The notes beneath the pieces were generated by a model. That model made no database searches, had not been told where the DNA came from, and saw nothing but the letters and a program-made list of their open reading frames with translations. Below, one piece after another: positions 26,589 to 36,453 of a stretch of 64,000 bases of DNA. The position numbers and the translations under genes are program-made. The stretch is taken from the NCBI GenBank assembly GCA_023382675.1, contig JAHDWN010000009.1, positions 52,660 to 116,659 on the forward strand, in the 5' to 3' direction. Each line of letters begins with the position of its first letter. Positions within the stretch are counted from its first letter, which is position 1. The stretch is from Anaerolineae bacterium (lineage in GTDB: Bacteria; Chloroflexota; Anaerolineae; Aggregatilineales; Phototrophicaceae).

Positions 26589-26887
26589 CGTCGTTTCCTT
26601 TCTCTCAGACGTTCACCACCTGAGACACAGTGAGATCGTGTGGGAAACTCTGCCGTCTCATCATGAGCAGCCGCATGGACTCGATAATACAGTTGAATTG
26701 TACCGGTATCAGTCTTGGTTGCCAGACTCGCTGTTATAAGACTTTGGCTGATCGTCGCGCCAACGCGGGTCTTTCAGATGTTTCATTATAGAACAAATGA
26801 GCGTAACACACAAGGACTATCCGACATGGGTGCTTTCGAGCGTGCGTCCGTGACCGGGGCGCTGCGTTGTCATGAGATGTTCTGGAC
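26589..26887. other. Intergenic region without recognised gene
   Basis: About 300 bases between the divergent LuxR-type regulator and the epimerase. No coding frame with a ribosome-binding site, no strong hairpin and no repeat was seen. It must carry the regulator's promoter, which was not identified. Confidence 0.4.
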
Positions 26888-26916
26888 TTGTCGAATACCG
26901 GCTCTGTCCTTAGAAT
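26888..26916 (+). promoter_or_regulatory. Probable sigma-70 type promoter of the epimerase-dus pair
   Basis: TTGTCG at 26888-26893 and TAGAAT at 26911-26916 are separated by 17 bases, 37 bases upstream of the epimerase ATG. Confidence 0.55.
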
Positions 26917-26952
26917 GACAGCATATCTTCAAACGTCTGATTGCGGGGAATC

Positions 26953-28014
26953 ATGGTCAAAAAACTCATCGTGACAGGTTCGAGCGGCTTGATCGGCTCG
27001 GAGGTGGTTACGTATTTTGACACGCTCGGCTGGCAGGTCTACGGCGTGGACAACAACATGCGCCGCGATTTCTTCGGCGAAAAGGGCGATACGCGCTGGA
27101 ACCAGCAGCGGCTGCAAAGCACGTGCAAGAACTTCACCCATCACGAGTTGGATATCCGCGACCGCCAGGGCGTGCTCGCCTACGTCGAGCAGATCAAGCC
27201 GGACATGATCGCCCATACGGCGGCGCAGCCGAGCCATGACCTGGCCGCCTCGCGCCCATTCGACGATTTCGATGTCAACGCTGTTGGCACGCTCAATCTG
27301 CTGGAGGCGGCTCGCCGCCACGTGCCGGATGTGACCTTCGCCCACCTATCCACCAACAAAGTCTACGGCGACCGCCCGAATACAATCCCGATGGTCGAGC
27401 TGGAAACCCGCTGGGATTATGCCGACCCGGCCTATGCAGATGGCATCGACGAGACCATGAGCATCGACCAGTCGATGCACTCGCTGTTTGGCGCATCCAA
27501 GGTGGCCGGGGACGTGCTTGTGCAGGAATATGGCCGTTATTTCCAGATGAAGACCTGCTGCCTGCGCGGCGGCTGCCTGACTGGCCCCAATCATTCCGGC
27601 GTCGAGCTACACGGCTTCCTCAGCTATCTGGTACGCTGCAATGTCGAAGAGCGCCCTTACACCATCTTCGGCTACAAGGGCAAGCAGGTGCGCGATAACA
27701 TCCACGCCTATGATGTGGCGCGCTTCATCGAGATGTTCTACGAGCATCCGCAGATTGGGGCGGTCTTCAACCTGGGCGGTGGACGCAATAACTCCGTTTC
27801 GATCCTGGAAGCGTTCGAGCGTGCCGAACAGTTGACCGGCAAGAAGATGCAGTACAGCTACAGCGACCAGGCGCGCGCGGGCGATCACATCTGCTACATC
27901 TCGAATCTCGATCATATGCGCGCGAGCGTGCCCGGTTGGGACATCACGCGCTCGCTCGACGACATCTTCGAGGAGATCGTCGCCGCCTGGCACACACGCC
28001 TGAACACCGGTTGA
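26953..28014 (+). CDS. NAD-dependent sugar-nucleotide epimerase, CDP-paratose 2-epimerase-like
   Basis: A 353-residue short-chain dehydrogenase/epimerase. ATG at 26953 was chosen because GGGGA precedes it and the Rossmann strand [18 protein letters not shown] begins at once. [42 protein letters not shown] and [13 protein letters not shown] are characteristic of CDP-paratose/CDP-tyvelose 2-epimerases. None of the other CDP-dideoxyhexose genes is nearby, so the true sugar may differ. It would make a sugar for surface polysaccharide or glycolipid. The dus gene starts 17 bases after it. Confidence 0.85.
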   Translation: MVKKLIVTGSSGLIGSEVVTYFDTLGWQVYGVDNNMRRDFFGEKGDTRWNQQRLQSTCKNFTHHELDIRDRQGVLAYVEQIKPDMIAHTAAQPSHDLAASRPFDDFDVNAVGTLNLLEAARRHVPDVTFAHLSTNKVYGDRPNTIPMVELETRWDYADPAYADGIDETMSIDQSMHSLFGASKVAGDVLVQEYGRYFQMKTCCLRGGCLTGPNHSGVELHGFLSYLVRCNVEERPYTIFGYKGKQVRDNIHAYDVARFIEMFYEHPQIGAVFNLGGGRNNSVSILEAFERAEQLTGKKMQYSYSDQARAGDHICYISNLDHMRASVPGWDITRSLDDIFEEIVAAWHTRLNTG

Positions 28015-28030
28015 GCGAGATACAGGCTGA

Positions 28031-29062
28031 ATGACGGTCACTGCTCGCTTCTTGAGTCCGTTCTCCATCGGGCATTATTCGATTGACGTGCCGCTGACGC
28101 TCGCGCCGATGGCAGGCCAGACCAACCACGCTTTTCGCCGCCTCTGCCGCGAAACAGGCGCGTGCGGGCTGGTCTGCACGGAACTACTCAGCTCCCAGGC
28201 GATCCACTATCGCAACCACAAGACGCCCGCCATGCTCGATTGGACGCCGGACGAAAGCCCGTTCGCCGTTCAGCTTTTCGGCAGCAACGTGATAATGATG
28301 GCCGAGTCCGCGCGCATCGTCGCCGACCTGGGCGCAGACATCATCGACATCAACATGGGCTGCTGGGTGCCCAAGGTCGCCAAGCAGGGCGCGGGCGCAG
28401 CGCTCCTGCGCGACGTGTGCACGGCGACGGCGGTGGTCGAGGCGGTTGTCAAGGCGGTGGACATTCCGGTGACGGTCAAAGTGCGTGCAGGTTGGGAAGA
28501 AGACAACCCGACCTGTGTGCCCTTCGCCCGTGCTGCCGAGCAGGCCGGAGTCAAGGCCATCGCCGTTCACGCGCGCTTCGCCACCCAGGGCTTCCAGGGT
28601 GTCGCCGATTGGTCGTGGATCAAGCGTGTCAAAGAGGCGGTCAGCATCCCGGTGATCGGCAACGGTGACGTCAACACACCGGAAGATGCCGTGCGCATGT
28701 TGCAGGAAACAGGCTGCGACGGCGTGATGATCGGACGGGCGGCGCTCGGCAACCCGTGGATCTTTGCGCAGACGTATCACTATCTGGCAACGGGCAGCCA
28801 CCTGGCCCCGCCAACGGTGCAGGAGCGCGCGGCCCTGGCGCTGCGCCAGGCGCGCCTCACCCTGGAGACGACCAAGCTGCCGCCGCGGAATGCCATCTAC
28901 GAGCTGCGCGGGCAACTGCTCAAGTACGTGACCGGGATGCCGGATGCGTCTCGTCTGCGCGATCAGTTGGTGCGTGCAGAGAGTCTGGACGAGCTCGAGG
29001 CGGCGCTGCTGCCCGTGATCGAAACAGACGACGAAGACGAGGTCGAAGAAGCCGTCGCCTGA
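28031..29062 (+). CDS. tRNA-dihydrouridine synthase
   Basis: A 343-residue FMN enzyme that reduces uridines in tRNA. Motifs: [35 protein letters not shown] with the catalytic Cys, [20 protein letters not shown] and [14 protein letters not shown], a DusB-type set. The residue after the catalytic Cys is Trp (GCW) where most family members have Pro. A short acidic tail ([11 protein letters not shown]) ends the protein. It is co-transcribed with the epimerase upstream. Confidence 0.93.
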   Translation: MTVTARFLSPFSIGHYSIDVPLTLAPMAGQTNHAFRRLCRETGACGLVCTELLSSQAIHYRNHKTPAMLDWTPDESPFAVQLFGSNVIMMAESARIVADLGADIIDINMGCWVPKVAKQGAGAALLRDVCTATAVVEAVVKAVDIPVTVKVRAGWEEDNPTCVPFARAAEQAGVKAIAVHARFATQGFQGVADWSWIKRVKEAVSIPVIGNGDVNTPEDAVRMLQETGCDGVMIGRAALGNPWIFAQTYHYLATGSHLAPPTVQERAALALRQARLTLETTKLPPRNAIYELRGQLLKYVTGMPDASRLRDQLVRAESLDELEAALLPVIETDDEDEVEEAVA

Positions 29063-29074
29063 GCGGCAGCCAAG

Positions 29075-30190
29075 CTAATCAGCGAACGTCAGCGCATCGA
29101 GCGCAGGCTTGGCGGAGTAATCAGTCCGCCAGATGCCGAAATAATGCTCGGCATTGTCCGGGCTGAGACAGGGCGACGGGTAACACGAGCGGTCGGTCGG
29201 GAAGTCGAAAGCCGTCCAGATCAACCAGCCGAGCAGCCCTTCTCGCTCGGCCAGCGTCGTCACCTCACGCAGCGTCCGCGCCTGATCGTCATCGTTCATG
29301 CGCTGCGTGCTGTAGCCGACTTCCTCCAACAGCAGCGGCTTATCGGTCGCTGCCTGCAGTGCCTGGATCCGTTCGAGCAGCCCTGCCGCGTCATACCAGT
29401 GGTGAAAGCTGACGAAATCGACGTAGGGCGCAGTCGCCTCGGCATCGAGATACCAGCCCGCCGTGATCAGGTGATTCGAATCAAGCGCGCGCACCTGTTC
29501 GGCGGCGGCTGCCAACCAGCCAAGCACCTGCTCGCGCGGGAAGACGTTCAGCTTGACCGTCTGGTTCGAGCCGTAGTCGATGTCCCCTTCGTTGCGCACA
29601 TCCCAGGCCAGAATCGCAGGCTCGGCGCGATAACGTTCGACGATGAAGGCCGTTTGAGCGCGCGCGTGAGCCGGATCGGAATAGAGCGGGTAGTTCTCCA
29701 GGTCGGTTAGATCGTTGAGGGTGACGATCAGGCGCAGGTCGCGTTCGGCTGCCGCGCGGATGAATTCGTCCAGCCGTTCGAATGAGGCCGCAACCGGCAC
29801 TGCGCCGCTGCCCGGACACTGAAACAGCGCCTCATGCCACAGAAAGATGCGCAGGGTGTTCGCTCCAACGGAGCGCAGCAAATCGAGTTCGACGCTCACA
29901 GAATCGCCGTCTGTCTCGGTCAGGAAGCGCCGCCATGGATAGCGTGAGGGATAGTAGTTGAAACCGCGCGCCGTGAAAGGCTGTCCACCGGCGCTGAAAC
30001 GCCCGTCTTCCAGCGTGACGAAACCACCGTCCGCCGTTGTCGCATAAGGGGCGAGCGCTGCCAACGCAGCGGCCTGTTCGGCTTCTGTACAGGTGGGGAG
30101 CGGTTCACGTGTCGCCGATTGGCCGCCAGCAAACATACCGATCAGCGTCAACGACAACACCAACAGCGACAGCGCCGCCTGGCGGATCAC
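29075..30190 (-). CDS. Exported GH5-like glycoside hydrolase (cellulase/mannanase fold)
   Basis: A 371-residue protein. The GTG at 30190 was chosen because it forms a 4-base GTGA overlap with the gene upstream and gives a signal peptide (VIRQAALSLLVLSLTLIGMF). The TIM-barrel motifs fit clan GH-A: FTARGFNYYPSRYPW, ANTLRIFLWHEALF, LAWDVRNEGD with the acid/base Glu, FVSFHHWYD, and LLLEEVGYST with the nucleophile Glu. It should cut beta-linked polysaccharide outside the cell. The exact sugar cannot be told. It is translationally coupled to the phospholipase-C-like protein. Confidence 0.82.
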   Translation of the reverse strand: MIRQAALSLLVLSLTLIGMFAGGQSATREPLPTCTEAEQAAALAALAPYATTADGGFVTLEDGRFSAGGQPFTARGFNYYPSRYPWRRFLTETDGDSVSVELDLLRSVGANTLRIFLWHEALFQCPGSGAVPVAASFERLDEFIRAAAERDLRLIVTLNDLTDLENYPLYSDPAHARAQTAFIVERYRAEPAILAWDVRNEGDIDYGSNQTVKLNVFPREQVLGWLAAAAEQVRALDSNHLITAGWYLDAEATAPYVDFVSFHHWYDAAGLLERIQALQAATDKPLLLEEVGYSTQRMNDDDQARTLREVTTLAEREGLLGWLIWTAFDFPTDRSCYPSPCLSPDNAEHYFGIWRTDYSAKPALDALTFAD

Positions 30191-30843
30191 AGCCAGCCTT
30201 TGCCCCGGCACAGGTTCGCCAGCTTCGCCCCGGTCAACTCGACGTAAGCATCGATCTCCGCCTGCGACAGGTAATGATACGGACGCTGAAGATCGAACTG
30301 CGGGAGGCGATAAAACGCCTGAATCTTCAGCACGGTCGCTGTCAGCAGCCCAGTGGGCAGATAGTCGAGATAATCCGGCACGGTATCGACAAACAGAAAG
30401 CGCTCGTAATACATGCAGGTCGGGTGGGCTTTCAGATACAGGAAGTCCAGCCCGTACCAATCGCGCTTAATCTCGTGGACGGCCTCGTTCATGTCGGCCA
30501 GCGCTTTCTGGTAGAGTGGTGTCCGCTTCTTCGGCTGCCAGATCAGCGTGTCCCATTCGTTGTCGGCGACCAGATGCAGATAATAGCCGGCGTGGAAGGC
30601 GCGCGCGCTGTCATCCAGCGGCGGGGCAGCCAGATAGCGGCGGTAATAGGCTTCCGGGTCGATATTGCCCTGCCCATTGTGCCAGTGCGTCACACGCTTG
30701 GGCGGCTCAAAGCCGGTCAAATTGGCATTCGGCAGCCCGGCATCCGGCGCGACACTGCCCACCAGCAGTGAGTCCACGTCCAGCGTCATGCCCAGCCCGA
30801 CAAGTTGTTCGGCCAGCCGAAGATGCGTGATCCAGGTCGCCAA
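30187..30843 (-). CDS. Zinc-dependent phospholipase C-like protein
   Basis: A 218-residue protein resembling the bacterial zinc-dependent phospholipase C/S1-P1 superfamily. The His/Asp positions of the metal site are visible: WITHLRLAEQL, LLVGSVAPDAG, VTHWHNG and AFHAGYYLHLVADNEWD. It has no signal peptide, unlike classical phospholipase C. Many such short proteins are annotated only as hydrolases with this fold, so the substrate is open. Its stop codon overlaps the GTG start of the glycosidase. Confidence 0.7.
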   Translation of the reverse strand: MATWITHLRLAEQLVGLGMTLDVDSLLVGSVAPDAGLPNANLTGFEPPKRVTHWHNGQGNIDPEAYYRRYLAAPPLDDSARAFHAGYYLHLVADNEWDTLIWQPKKRTPLYQKALADMNEAVHEIKRDWYGLDFLYLKAHPTCMYYERFLFVDTVPDYLDYLPTGLLTATVLKIQAFYRLPQFDLQRPYHYLSQAEIDAYVELTGAKLANLCRGKGWL

Positions 30844-30898
30844 CTGCTTCTATCTCCGCTGCCTGTTACACACGCTCATTTTAGCGCCAGGAGACATG

Positions 30899-30931
30899 GC
30901 AGCCTGAACGCCAATGCAACGCGCAGGCTGC
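30899..30931. terminator. Possible hairpin terminator after the TPR gene
   Basis: GCAGCCTG at 30899-30906 pairs with CAGGCTGC at 30924-30931 across 17 bases, just after the stop codon of the minus-strand TPR gene. There is no clear T-run, so it may be only a processing or stabilising hairpin. Confidence 0.3.
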
Positions 30932-30943
30932 GCTTGACCTGCG

Positions 30944-33190
30944 CTAGCCGCCAAGCTGGCCGAGCAGCCGCTGGTAATCTTCAATGTTGGGTGGATTAAA
31001 GGAGATGATCTGCTTGATCGTGGCGGCTGCTTCCTGGTGCAGGCCGGCCTCAAGCTGGATCTCGCCCAGCGCATCAAGTTGCGTGATGGCATCCTTAATG
31101 CGCCCCAGTTGTTTGTAGATGGCCGCCAGCCGCGAACGCGCGCCGGTATCGTTGGGGTAGGTTCGAACCAACTCCTCCAACACCCGCATAATCTTGGGGA
31201 TGTCTTTGTTGCGCGCGTAAATCCGCAGCAGATCGTCGAGGCGGCGCGTCGCTTCCAGGCGATTGCCCTGGCGATGCTGCAAGTCGATCAATTGGCGATA
31301 AGCGCGCTCGTCGTTCGGCGCGAGCTGGATGATTTCCTCGTAGACCTTCTGGGCGCGCTTGAATTCCAGGCGCAGCTGTTCCAGATCGGCAACCTTGTGC
31401 TTGATATCTACGGCGACTTCCGGGGCAGCGCCAATTTGCGCCGCTGTGCGCTCAGCCAGGGAGTATGTTTCCCGCGCCTGATCGGAGTCGCCAAGCTGGT
31501 TGTACGTATCCGCCAGCCCAACATACTGCCCGACCAGTTCCTGCCAGTTTTCCTGATCTTCGAGCAGGTCGATCAGGTTCTTGCGCACCGTCAGATCGAG
31601 CGGGGCCATTTCCAGAATATTGTTCAAGATGCGCGCCGCACGACTATTATCACCACGCGCCATATAGACACTGGCGATGACGTTGTACTTGGCAATCGCC
31701 TGGCGCACCCGCCCTTCGCTGAGCAAAATCTCCGCCATCCGTTCGTGAATCGGCAGGTAGAGCGGGGAATACTCGACAGCAAAATGCGCCTCATCCATGG
31801 CCATTGTGAGCATATTCTGGCGCATGTAACGATTGATGTGTTCCAGGGCGGTGGTCAGGCGGTCGCCATGCTGAGCGACGATGATGTCGATCACGCCCTG
31901 TTCGCCCTGGTCACGGAGCGTCTCTTCAAACTGGCGGCGTGTTTCCGGCACACGATGCTTCCAATCCGTGCCTTCAAGGAGAAGCTTGAAGCGTTCGCTG
32001 GCCGCCGTCAGCACCTCTTCATTCTGACGTTCCAACGCCGCGCCGATGCGCTCGTAGATCAACGTCAGGTTGACGGTATCCTCGTCGGTCAGGGCCTGGG
32101 CAGAATCGACCGCCTGAAGACATTGGATCAGCCATTTGACCGACTGGCGATACTTGCCTTGCAGCTTGTAGGCCAGGCCGAGCGCCTGATAGGCCCCGAC
32201 CGCCAGCGCCGGTTGATTGATCGCCTCACTGAGATGCCTGGTCGCTTCTTCCGGCTTATCTTTCAGCACCAGCAGCACCCCAAGATTGAGCTTGAGCGCC
32301 GGATGTTTGAGTCTCGGCTCGGCCTTCAAATAAGCATCAATCGCCTCTTCAACCATATCCTGGCGCTGCGCCTCCAGGGCCTGAAGCGCGCTCGCGCCGG
32401 TCATATCCATCAGGCCGGCCTCGACAACGTGGGTTGCGAGCATACTCATGGCCTCGGTCATCGCCTCGCCCATCGGGCCAAGCGGGTTGTTTTCAACGAG
32501 GACTGCTTCAGCCTGGCCCGTTTGCGTCTTCGTCGGTGGCGGCAGATTGTTGCCGCGCCCAGCGCCACGGTCATCATCGTCCGGCGGCATGGTGATCGGG
32601 TTGCCAGCCTCGAGCGCGCGCAGGGTATTGAGCACGAGGGGACTGTTCTTATCGAGACGCAGCGCCCGCTGGCACGCCCGGATCGCTTTGTCCGTTTCCT
32701 CAACCCGCTGAAAGTTATAAGCAAGTATCAAATAGTGGCGAATGGCCTGGCGCTTATCGCCAATGCGCTCGTACGCCTGCGCCAGTTTGATATGAATATT
32801 GATCAGACCCGGCGATAGCCGCGTCGCCCGCTCCCAGTTATCAATCGCTTTATTGAGATCACGCTGCGCCAGGTAGAGGTCGGCCACGTTGATGTACTGA
32901 TCGGCTGCCTCACGCAGCCGGCCAAGCCGCTCCAGAATGTCAGCGCTTTTCTCCAACGGGATCGGGTCGGCTTCCACCAGTTGATGCGCCCGCGTGTAGA
33001 CGCGGAGTGCATCCTCCAGGCGACCCGCTTCGAGCAGCCCAAAGCCGAGGGCCAGGTGCGCTTCTACGTCACTCGGAAACTCTTGGATGGCGCGTCCATA
33101 CGAAGCAACAGCCGTTACCCAATCTTGCTCCCACGCGGCATTGTGCCCCGCATTCATCGCCTGATCGTATGCTTCACGATTGCCAGCCAT
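30944..33190 (-). CDS. Large TPR-repeat protein
   Basis: A 748-residue soluble protein made almost entirely of tetratricopeptide repeats, such as AVASYGRAIQEFPSDVEAHLALGFGLLEAGRLEDALRVY in the N-terminal third and further sets after 300. A disordered Asp/Gly/Pro-rich linker at about 205-235 (PPDDDDRGAGRGNNLPPPTK) divides it. TPR proteins act as scaffolds for protein complexes; the partner is unknown. It lies 35 bases downstream of argF on the same strand. Confidence 0.85.
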   Translation of the reverse strand: MAGNREAYDQAMNAGHNAAWEQDWVTAVASYGRAIQEFPSDVEAHLALGFGLLEAGRLEDALRVYTRAHQLVEADPIPLEKSADILERLGRLREAADQYINVADLYLAQRDLNKAIDNWERATRLSPGLINIHIKLAQAYERIGDKRQAIRHYLILAYNFQRVEETDKAIRACQRALRLDKNSPLVLNTLRALEAGNPITMPPDDDDRGAGRGNNLPPPTKTQTGQAEAVLVENNPLGPMGEAMTEAMSMLATHVVEAGLMDMTGASALQALEAQRQDMVEEAIDAYLKAEPRLKHPALKLNLGVLLVLKDKPEEATRHLSEAINQPALAVGAYQALGLAYKLQGKYRQSVKWLIQCLQAVDSAQALTDEDTVNLTLIYERIGAALERQNEEVLTAASERFKLLLEGTDWKHRVPETRRQFEETLRDQGEQGVIDIIVAQHGDRLTTALEHINRYMRQNMLTMAMDEAHFAVEYSPLYLPIHERMAEILLSEGRVRQAIAKYNVIASVYMARGDNSRAARILNNILEMAPLDLTVRKNLIDLLEDQENWQELVGQYVGLADTYNQLGDSDQARETYSLAERTAAQIGAAPEVAVDIKHKVADLEQLRLEFKRAQKVYEEIIQLAPNDERAYRQLIDLQHRQGNRLEATRRLDDLLRIYARNKDIPKIMRVLEELVRTYPNDTGARSRLAAIYKQLGRIKDAITQLDALGEIQLEAGLHQEAAATIKQIISFNPPNIEDYQRLLGQLGG

Positions 33191-33225
33191 TCGTCGTCAT
33201 CGCCTTGCTGTGTGTATGGTTCTAT

Positions 33226-34146
33226 TCAGTCTACCATTAACTGTACCAGGATTGCCTTTTGTGCATGTAGGCGATTTTCTGCCTGTTGAAAGATGATCGA
33301 CCGTTCGCCATCCGCCAGTTCATCGGTAATCTCCTGGCCGCGGTGCGCCGGGAGGCAGTGCATAATCATCGCGTGGGCAGGCGCTGAGGCAAGCAGCGTC
33401 GCATTCACCTGGTACGGCGTCAAGTCCTGAATCCGGCGCGCGGTATCGGCTTCCTGACCCATGCTCACCCAGGTATCGGTGTAGATAACATCGGCATTGC
33501 GCACCGCTTCCAGCGGGTCGTGATAGACCTCGACCGTGCCGCCCTGCGGCTCGGCCAGGGTAGCAATCTGTTCCAGAATTTCCTCAGACATCGTGTAGCC
33601 GGCTGGCGCAGCCAGCGTGAAATGTGCGCCGGTGTGCGCCGCAGCCTGCCCCAGCGATGCCGCCACGTTGTTGCCATCGCCAACAAACACGATCCGCAGA
33701 CCACGAAGCTGCCCGAAATGCTCGTAGATCGTCAGCAGGTCGGCGATGGCCTGGCACGGGTGATGTGAATCGCTCAGGCCGTTGATGACCGGCACACGCG
33801 ACCAGCGCGCCATCTCGGTCACGTGATCGTGATCGAAGACACGCGCCATGATCGCCTGCGTATACCCGGCCAGGACGCGCGTCACATCGGCGATGCTTTC
33901 GCGCTTCCCCAGGCCGATCTCGTCCGGGCCGAGCATGATGGCGTTGCCACCAAGATGCTGCATCGCAATCTCGAACGAAACACGGGTGCGCAGCGACGGC
34001 TTCTGAAAGACCATTGCCAGGGTCTGCCCGCGCAGCAACGGCGGATTGCCGCCGTTCTTCCACTCGGCTTTCAGGCGCGCCGCGTTGTGGATAAGATGCT
34101 GTATAGAGTCACTTGGCCAGTCGCCGAGGTCCAGGAAGTGTTTCAT
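33226..34146 (-). CDS. argF: Ornithine carbamoyltransferase
   Basis: A 306-residue enzyme joining carbamoyl phosphate and ornithine to citrulline in arginine synthesis. Seen are the carbamoyl-phosphate loop KPSLRTRVSFE (Leu where many have Thr), HPCQAIADLLT, the GDGNNVAASL strand, TDTWVSMGQE for ornithine, and MHCLPAHRGQEI with the catalytic Cys. Full length. No other arg gene is close, so it is apparently not in an arginine operon here. Confidence 0.95.
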   Translation of the reverse strand: MKHFLDLGDWPSDSIQHLIHNAARLKAEWKNGGNPPLLRGQTLAMVFQKPSLRTRVSFEIAMQHLGGNAIMLGPDEIGLGKRESIADVTRVLAGYTQAIMARVFDHDHVTEMARWSRVPVINGLSDSHHPCQAIADLLTIYEHFGQLRGLRIVFVGDGNNVAASLGQAAAHTGAHFTLAAPAGYTMSEEILEQIATLAEPQGGTVEVYHDPLEAVRNADVIYTDTWVSMGQEADTARRIQDLTPYQVNATLLASAPAHAMIMHCLPAHRGQEITDELADGERSIIFQQAENRLHAQKAILVQLMVD

Positions 34147-34318
34147 CAGTTTTTGTGTTGTGCCGGAGAGGTTGGACTACGAATAGTCGGCAACTATAAC
34201 ACAGATGAAATGATTCGGGTACGTAGAGAAGCTGGCGTACTCCAGCAGAATTTGTTTTGTCAGTTGCGCTGGTTTGTGGTTGAATCATGCTATACCCTGT
34301 CGTTAAAAGTGACCGGCC

Positions 34319-35467
34319 ATGACCTACCGTTCCCTCGAACTCGGCATCAGCGCGATCCAGGCGGGCAACCTCAGCGAAGGCGCGCGGCTGCTGCGTATCG
34401 CCGTCAAAAGCAATGAACTCACGCCGCAACTGCGCGCGACAGCCTACTTGTGGCTGGCCGAGACACAATCAGACCCGCAGCACAAACGCGCCTGTTATAA
34501 CGAAGCGCTCCTCGCTGATCCCGGCAACGCTGACGCGGAGCGACGCTTGTCGCGTCTGCTGGCGTCACAGCTCCCGCCCATGCCCGATAGCTTGCCCGAA
34601 CAGACACCGCCCGAACCGGCGGTCTACAAACCGCCGCCAGCGACCATCTCGCCGCCGCCTTACACACCTCAAGCAGCGGCACCCTATACCACCAATATCG
34701 CCGAGCACATCGTCGGTGTCTTCAATGGGCCAAATGGCCCCGGCACAGGTTTCTTCGTGGTGCCGCAGGCCGGTCTGCTGGCGACAACACGCTTTGTCGT
34801 TGGTGGCTCGGAGCGATTGACCGTGGAAACGCAGCCCGGACGCCAGATTCCGGGCTACGTCGTGCGCGCATTTCCGGATATTGACCTGGCACTCCTGCGC
34901 GTGGAGTATGGGCCGGGCACAACCCTGCCGGTCACGCCGCTGCCACGGGTGCCGGATGGCGCAGCCCTGCTCGTCGCGCCTTACCAGCGGGCCATCGCCC
35001 GCGGGTCACAGCGCCCGACCAAGCGCGTGCTGGCGGCGCACTGGATACCGACCGACTTCGCCGCGTGGGACGATGCGGGCGGCGCGCCGTTGTTCGACTC
35101 GAATTACTATCTGGTCGGCATGGCGACGCGCGACACCGCGCGCAACAGCGGGCACTACTTCGGTCTGCACATCGCGACTATCCGTGCCCGCGCCGATGCC
35201 TACCTGGAGGAAGCGCAGGTCGAAAACCGGGCCTACTGCGCGTCCTGCGGCGCGGGCAGCAAGGCGGGGGTCATGGGCTTCTTCTACTGTGAAACCTGCG
35301 GATCGGTCATGTCCACGGCGCGCCACGTCCAGCGCTACCCTGTGCCCCAGGCTGAGGCGCTGTATGAGACCAGCCGCATCCGCTGCACCCGCTGTGGCGC
35401 GCAGGCGGGCTTTCACGGAGGGCGCTGTCTGCGCTGCGGTCAGCCGCCAGATACGCGCCCACTGTAG
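34319..35467 (+). CDS. TPR, degenerate trypsin-fold and zinc-ribbon protein
   Basis: A 382-residue protein. Residues 1-85 are TPR-like, 90-125 a Pro-rich linker, and 128-290 a trypsin-like fold (HIVGVFNGPNGPGTGFFVVPQAGLLATTRFVV, DIDLALLRVEYG). The protease triad is lost: the His position reads TTRF and the Ser loop reads DDAGGAPLF, although the Asp of DIDLAL stays. The C-terminus has two zinc-binding elements with CxxC pairs (CASCG...CETCG and CTRCG...CLRCG). It is probably a non-catalytic binding protein. It is divergent from argF. Confidence 0.75.
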   Translation: MTYRSLELGISAIQAGNLSEGARLLRIAVKSNELTPQLRATAYLWLAETQSDPQHKRACYNEALLADPGNADAERRLSRLLASQLPPMPDSLPEQTPPEPAVYKPPPATISPPPYTPQAAAPYTTNIAEHIVGVFNGPNGPGTGFFVVPQAGLLATTRFVVGGSERLTVETQPGRQIPGYVVRAFPDIDLALLRVEYGPGTTLPVTPLPRVPDGAALLVAPYQRAIARGSQRPTKRVLAAHWIPTDFAAWDDAGGAPLFDSNYYLVGMATRDTARNSGHYFGLHIATIRARADAYLEEAQVENRAYCASCGAGSKAGVMGFFYCETCGSVMSTARHVQRYPVPQAEALYETSRIRCTRCGAQAGFHGGRCLRCGQPPDTRPL

Positions 35468-35500
35468 CGCGATCGAGAACGCATATCACTCATAACAAAC

Positions 35501-35525
35501 GGCAAGGCGCACTTTCAGCCTTGCC
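35501..35525. terminator. Hairpin after the zinc-ribbon protein gene
   Basis: GGCAAGGC at 35501-35508 pairs with GCCTTGCC at 35518-35525, 9-base loop. It lies about 35 bases after the stop codon of the gene ending at 35467. There is no T-run on the plus strand, so termination is likely but not certain. Confidence 0.5.
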
Positions 35526-35550
35526 CAGATAACCACTGATCACAAGAATT

Positions 35551-35560
35551 GTGGGATAAT
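35551..35560 (+). promoter_or_regulatory. Possible extended -10 promoter of ftsQ
   Basis: The TG-n-GATAAT pattern ending at 35560 lies about 60 bases upstream of the ftsQ ATG and just after the preceding hairpin. No clear -35 box is present, which fits an extended -10 promoter. Confidence 0.35.
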
Positions 35561-35622
35561 GTTCGATTCTTCACATGATTTTGGGTTATCATTGTGGCAG
35601 ACATTGTCTATCAGGTTGGGGT

Positions 35623-36444
35623 ATGACGACACCGCGAACGCGACAGGATCGCCGTACCGCGCGCGCAGCCATCTGGCGCGCCGGCACAGCGGCCGTTCCT
35701 CTGGAAGCTGAGACGGTTCAGCATGGTGTGCGCGAACGCGGCTTGGGTGGCGCACGTCTTGTAAGCGGCATCATCGCGCTCAGTATGATCGTCGTCCTGG
35801 TGATTTTCTTCACCGCCGATCTGTTCTACCTGCGCGGCGCGGCCATCGGTGGGACGGAGTATCTGACCGTTTCGGATGTGTACACCGTCGCCGGTGTCGA
35901 TAGCTGGCATCTCTTCTGGATCGACCCCGCCGACGTGCGGGCGCGCCTGATGGATTACCCGACGATTGCCGACGCGGCGGTTCAAACCGGCTGGCCGCCG
36001 AACATGGTGCAGATCGTTATCGAGGAACGTGAACCGGCACTCGTCTGGGAGCAGGCAGGCGTCGCTGTCTGGATCGATTTGCAGGGGCGGGTGATGAGCA
36101 AACGTGCAGATATTGATGGCCTGCCGCGTGTGGTCGCCGACTCCATCGAAGCCGATCCGCTTGGCCCGAACATGCGGCTGCCGGTCGATGTCGTCAGTGG
36201 CGCGCTGCAATTACACCTCCTGAAGCCGGAGATTCCATTCCTGCGCTATCACCCGAACAAAGGCCTGGGTTACAATGATCCTGGGGGATGGGAAGCCTGG
36301 TTTGGCAGCGGCGCGAATATGTCGGAGAAGCTGCTGATCTATAATGCAATCGTGGCACGCGCACAACCGGAACTGGGCGCGCAGCTCAGTGAGGTCAATG
36401 TCGGTTCGCCCGATGCCCCGGTTTATTGTTGCAAGGTGAGGTAA
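35623..36444 (+). CDS. ftsQ: Cell division protein FtsQ/DivIB
   Basis: A 273-residue bitopic membrane protein. ATG at 35623 gives a basic cytoplasmic head (TTPRTRQDRRTARAAIWR), one membrane helix (about 48-66, LSMIVVLVIFFTADLFYL) and a POTRA domain outside (AAIGGTEYLTVSDVYTVAGVDSWHLFWIDPADV). The beta domain follows, with VQIVIEEREPALVW and VWIDLQGRVM. It links FtsL/FtsB to the late divisome. ftsA starts 9 bases after its stop codon. Confidence 0.85.
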   Translation: MTTPRTRQDRRTARAAIWRAGTAAVPLEAETVQHGVRERGLGGARLVSGIIALSMIVVLVIFFTADLFYLRGAAIGGTEYLTVSDVYTVAGVDSWHLFWIDPADVRARLMDYPTIADAAVQTGWPPNMVQIVIEEREPALVWEQAGVAVWIDLQGRVMSKRADIDGLPRVVADSIEADPLGPNMRLPVDVVSGALQLHLLKPEIPFLRYHPNKGLGYNDPGGWEAWFGSGANMSEKLLIYNAIVARAQPELGAQLSEVNVGSPDAPVYCCKVR

Positions 36445-36453
36445 TCAGTCGTC

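Noticed and set aside
31037..32818. 593-residue open frame opposite the TPR gene
   Set aside because: Antisense of a clear TPR protein; the composition is typical of a shadow frame.
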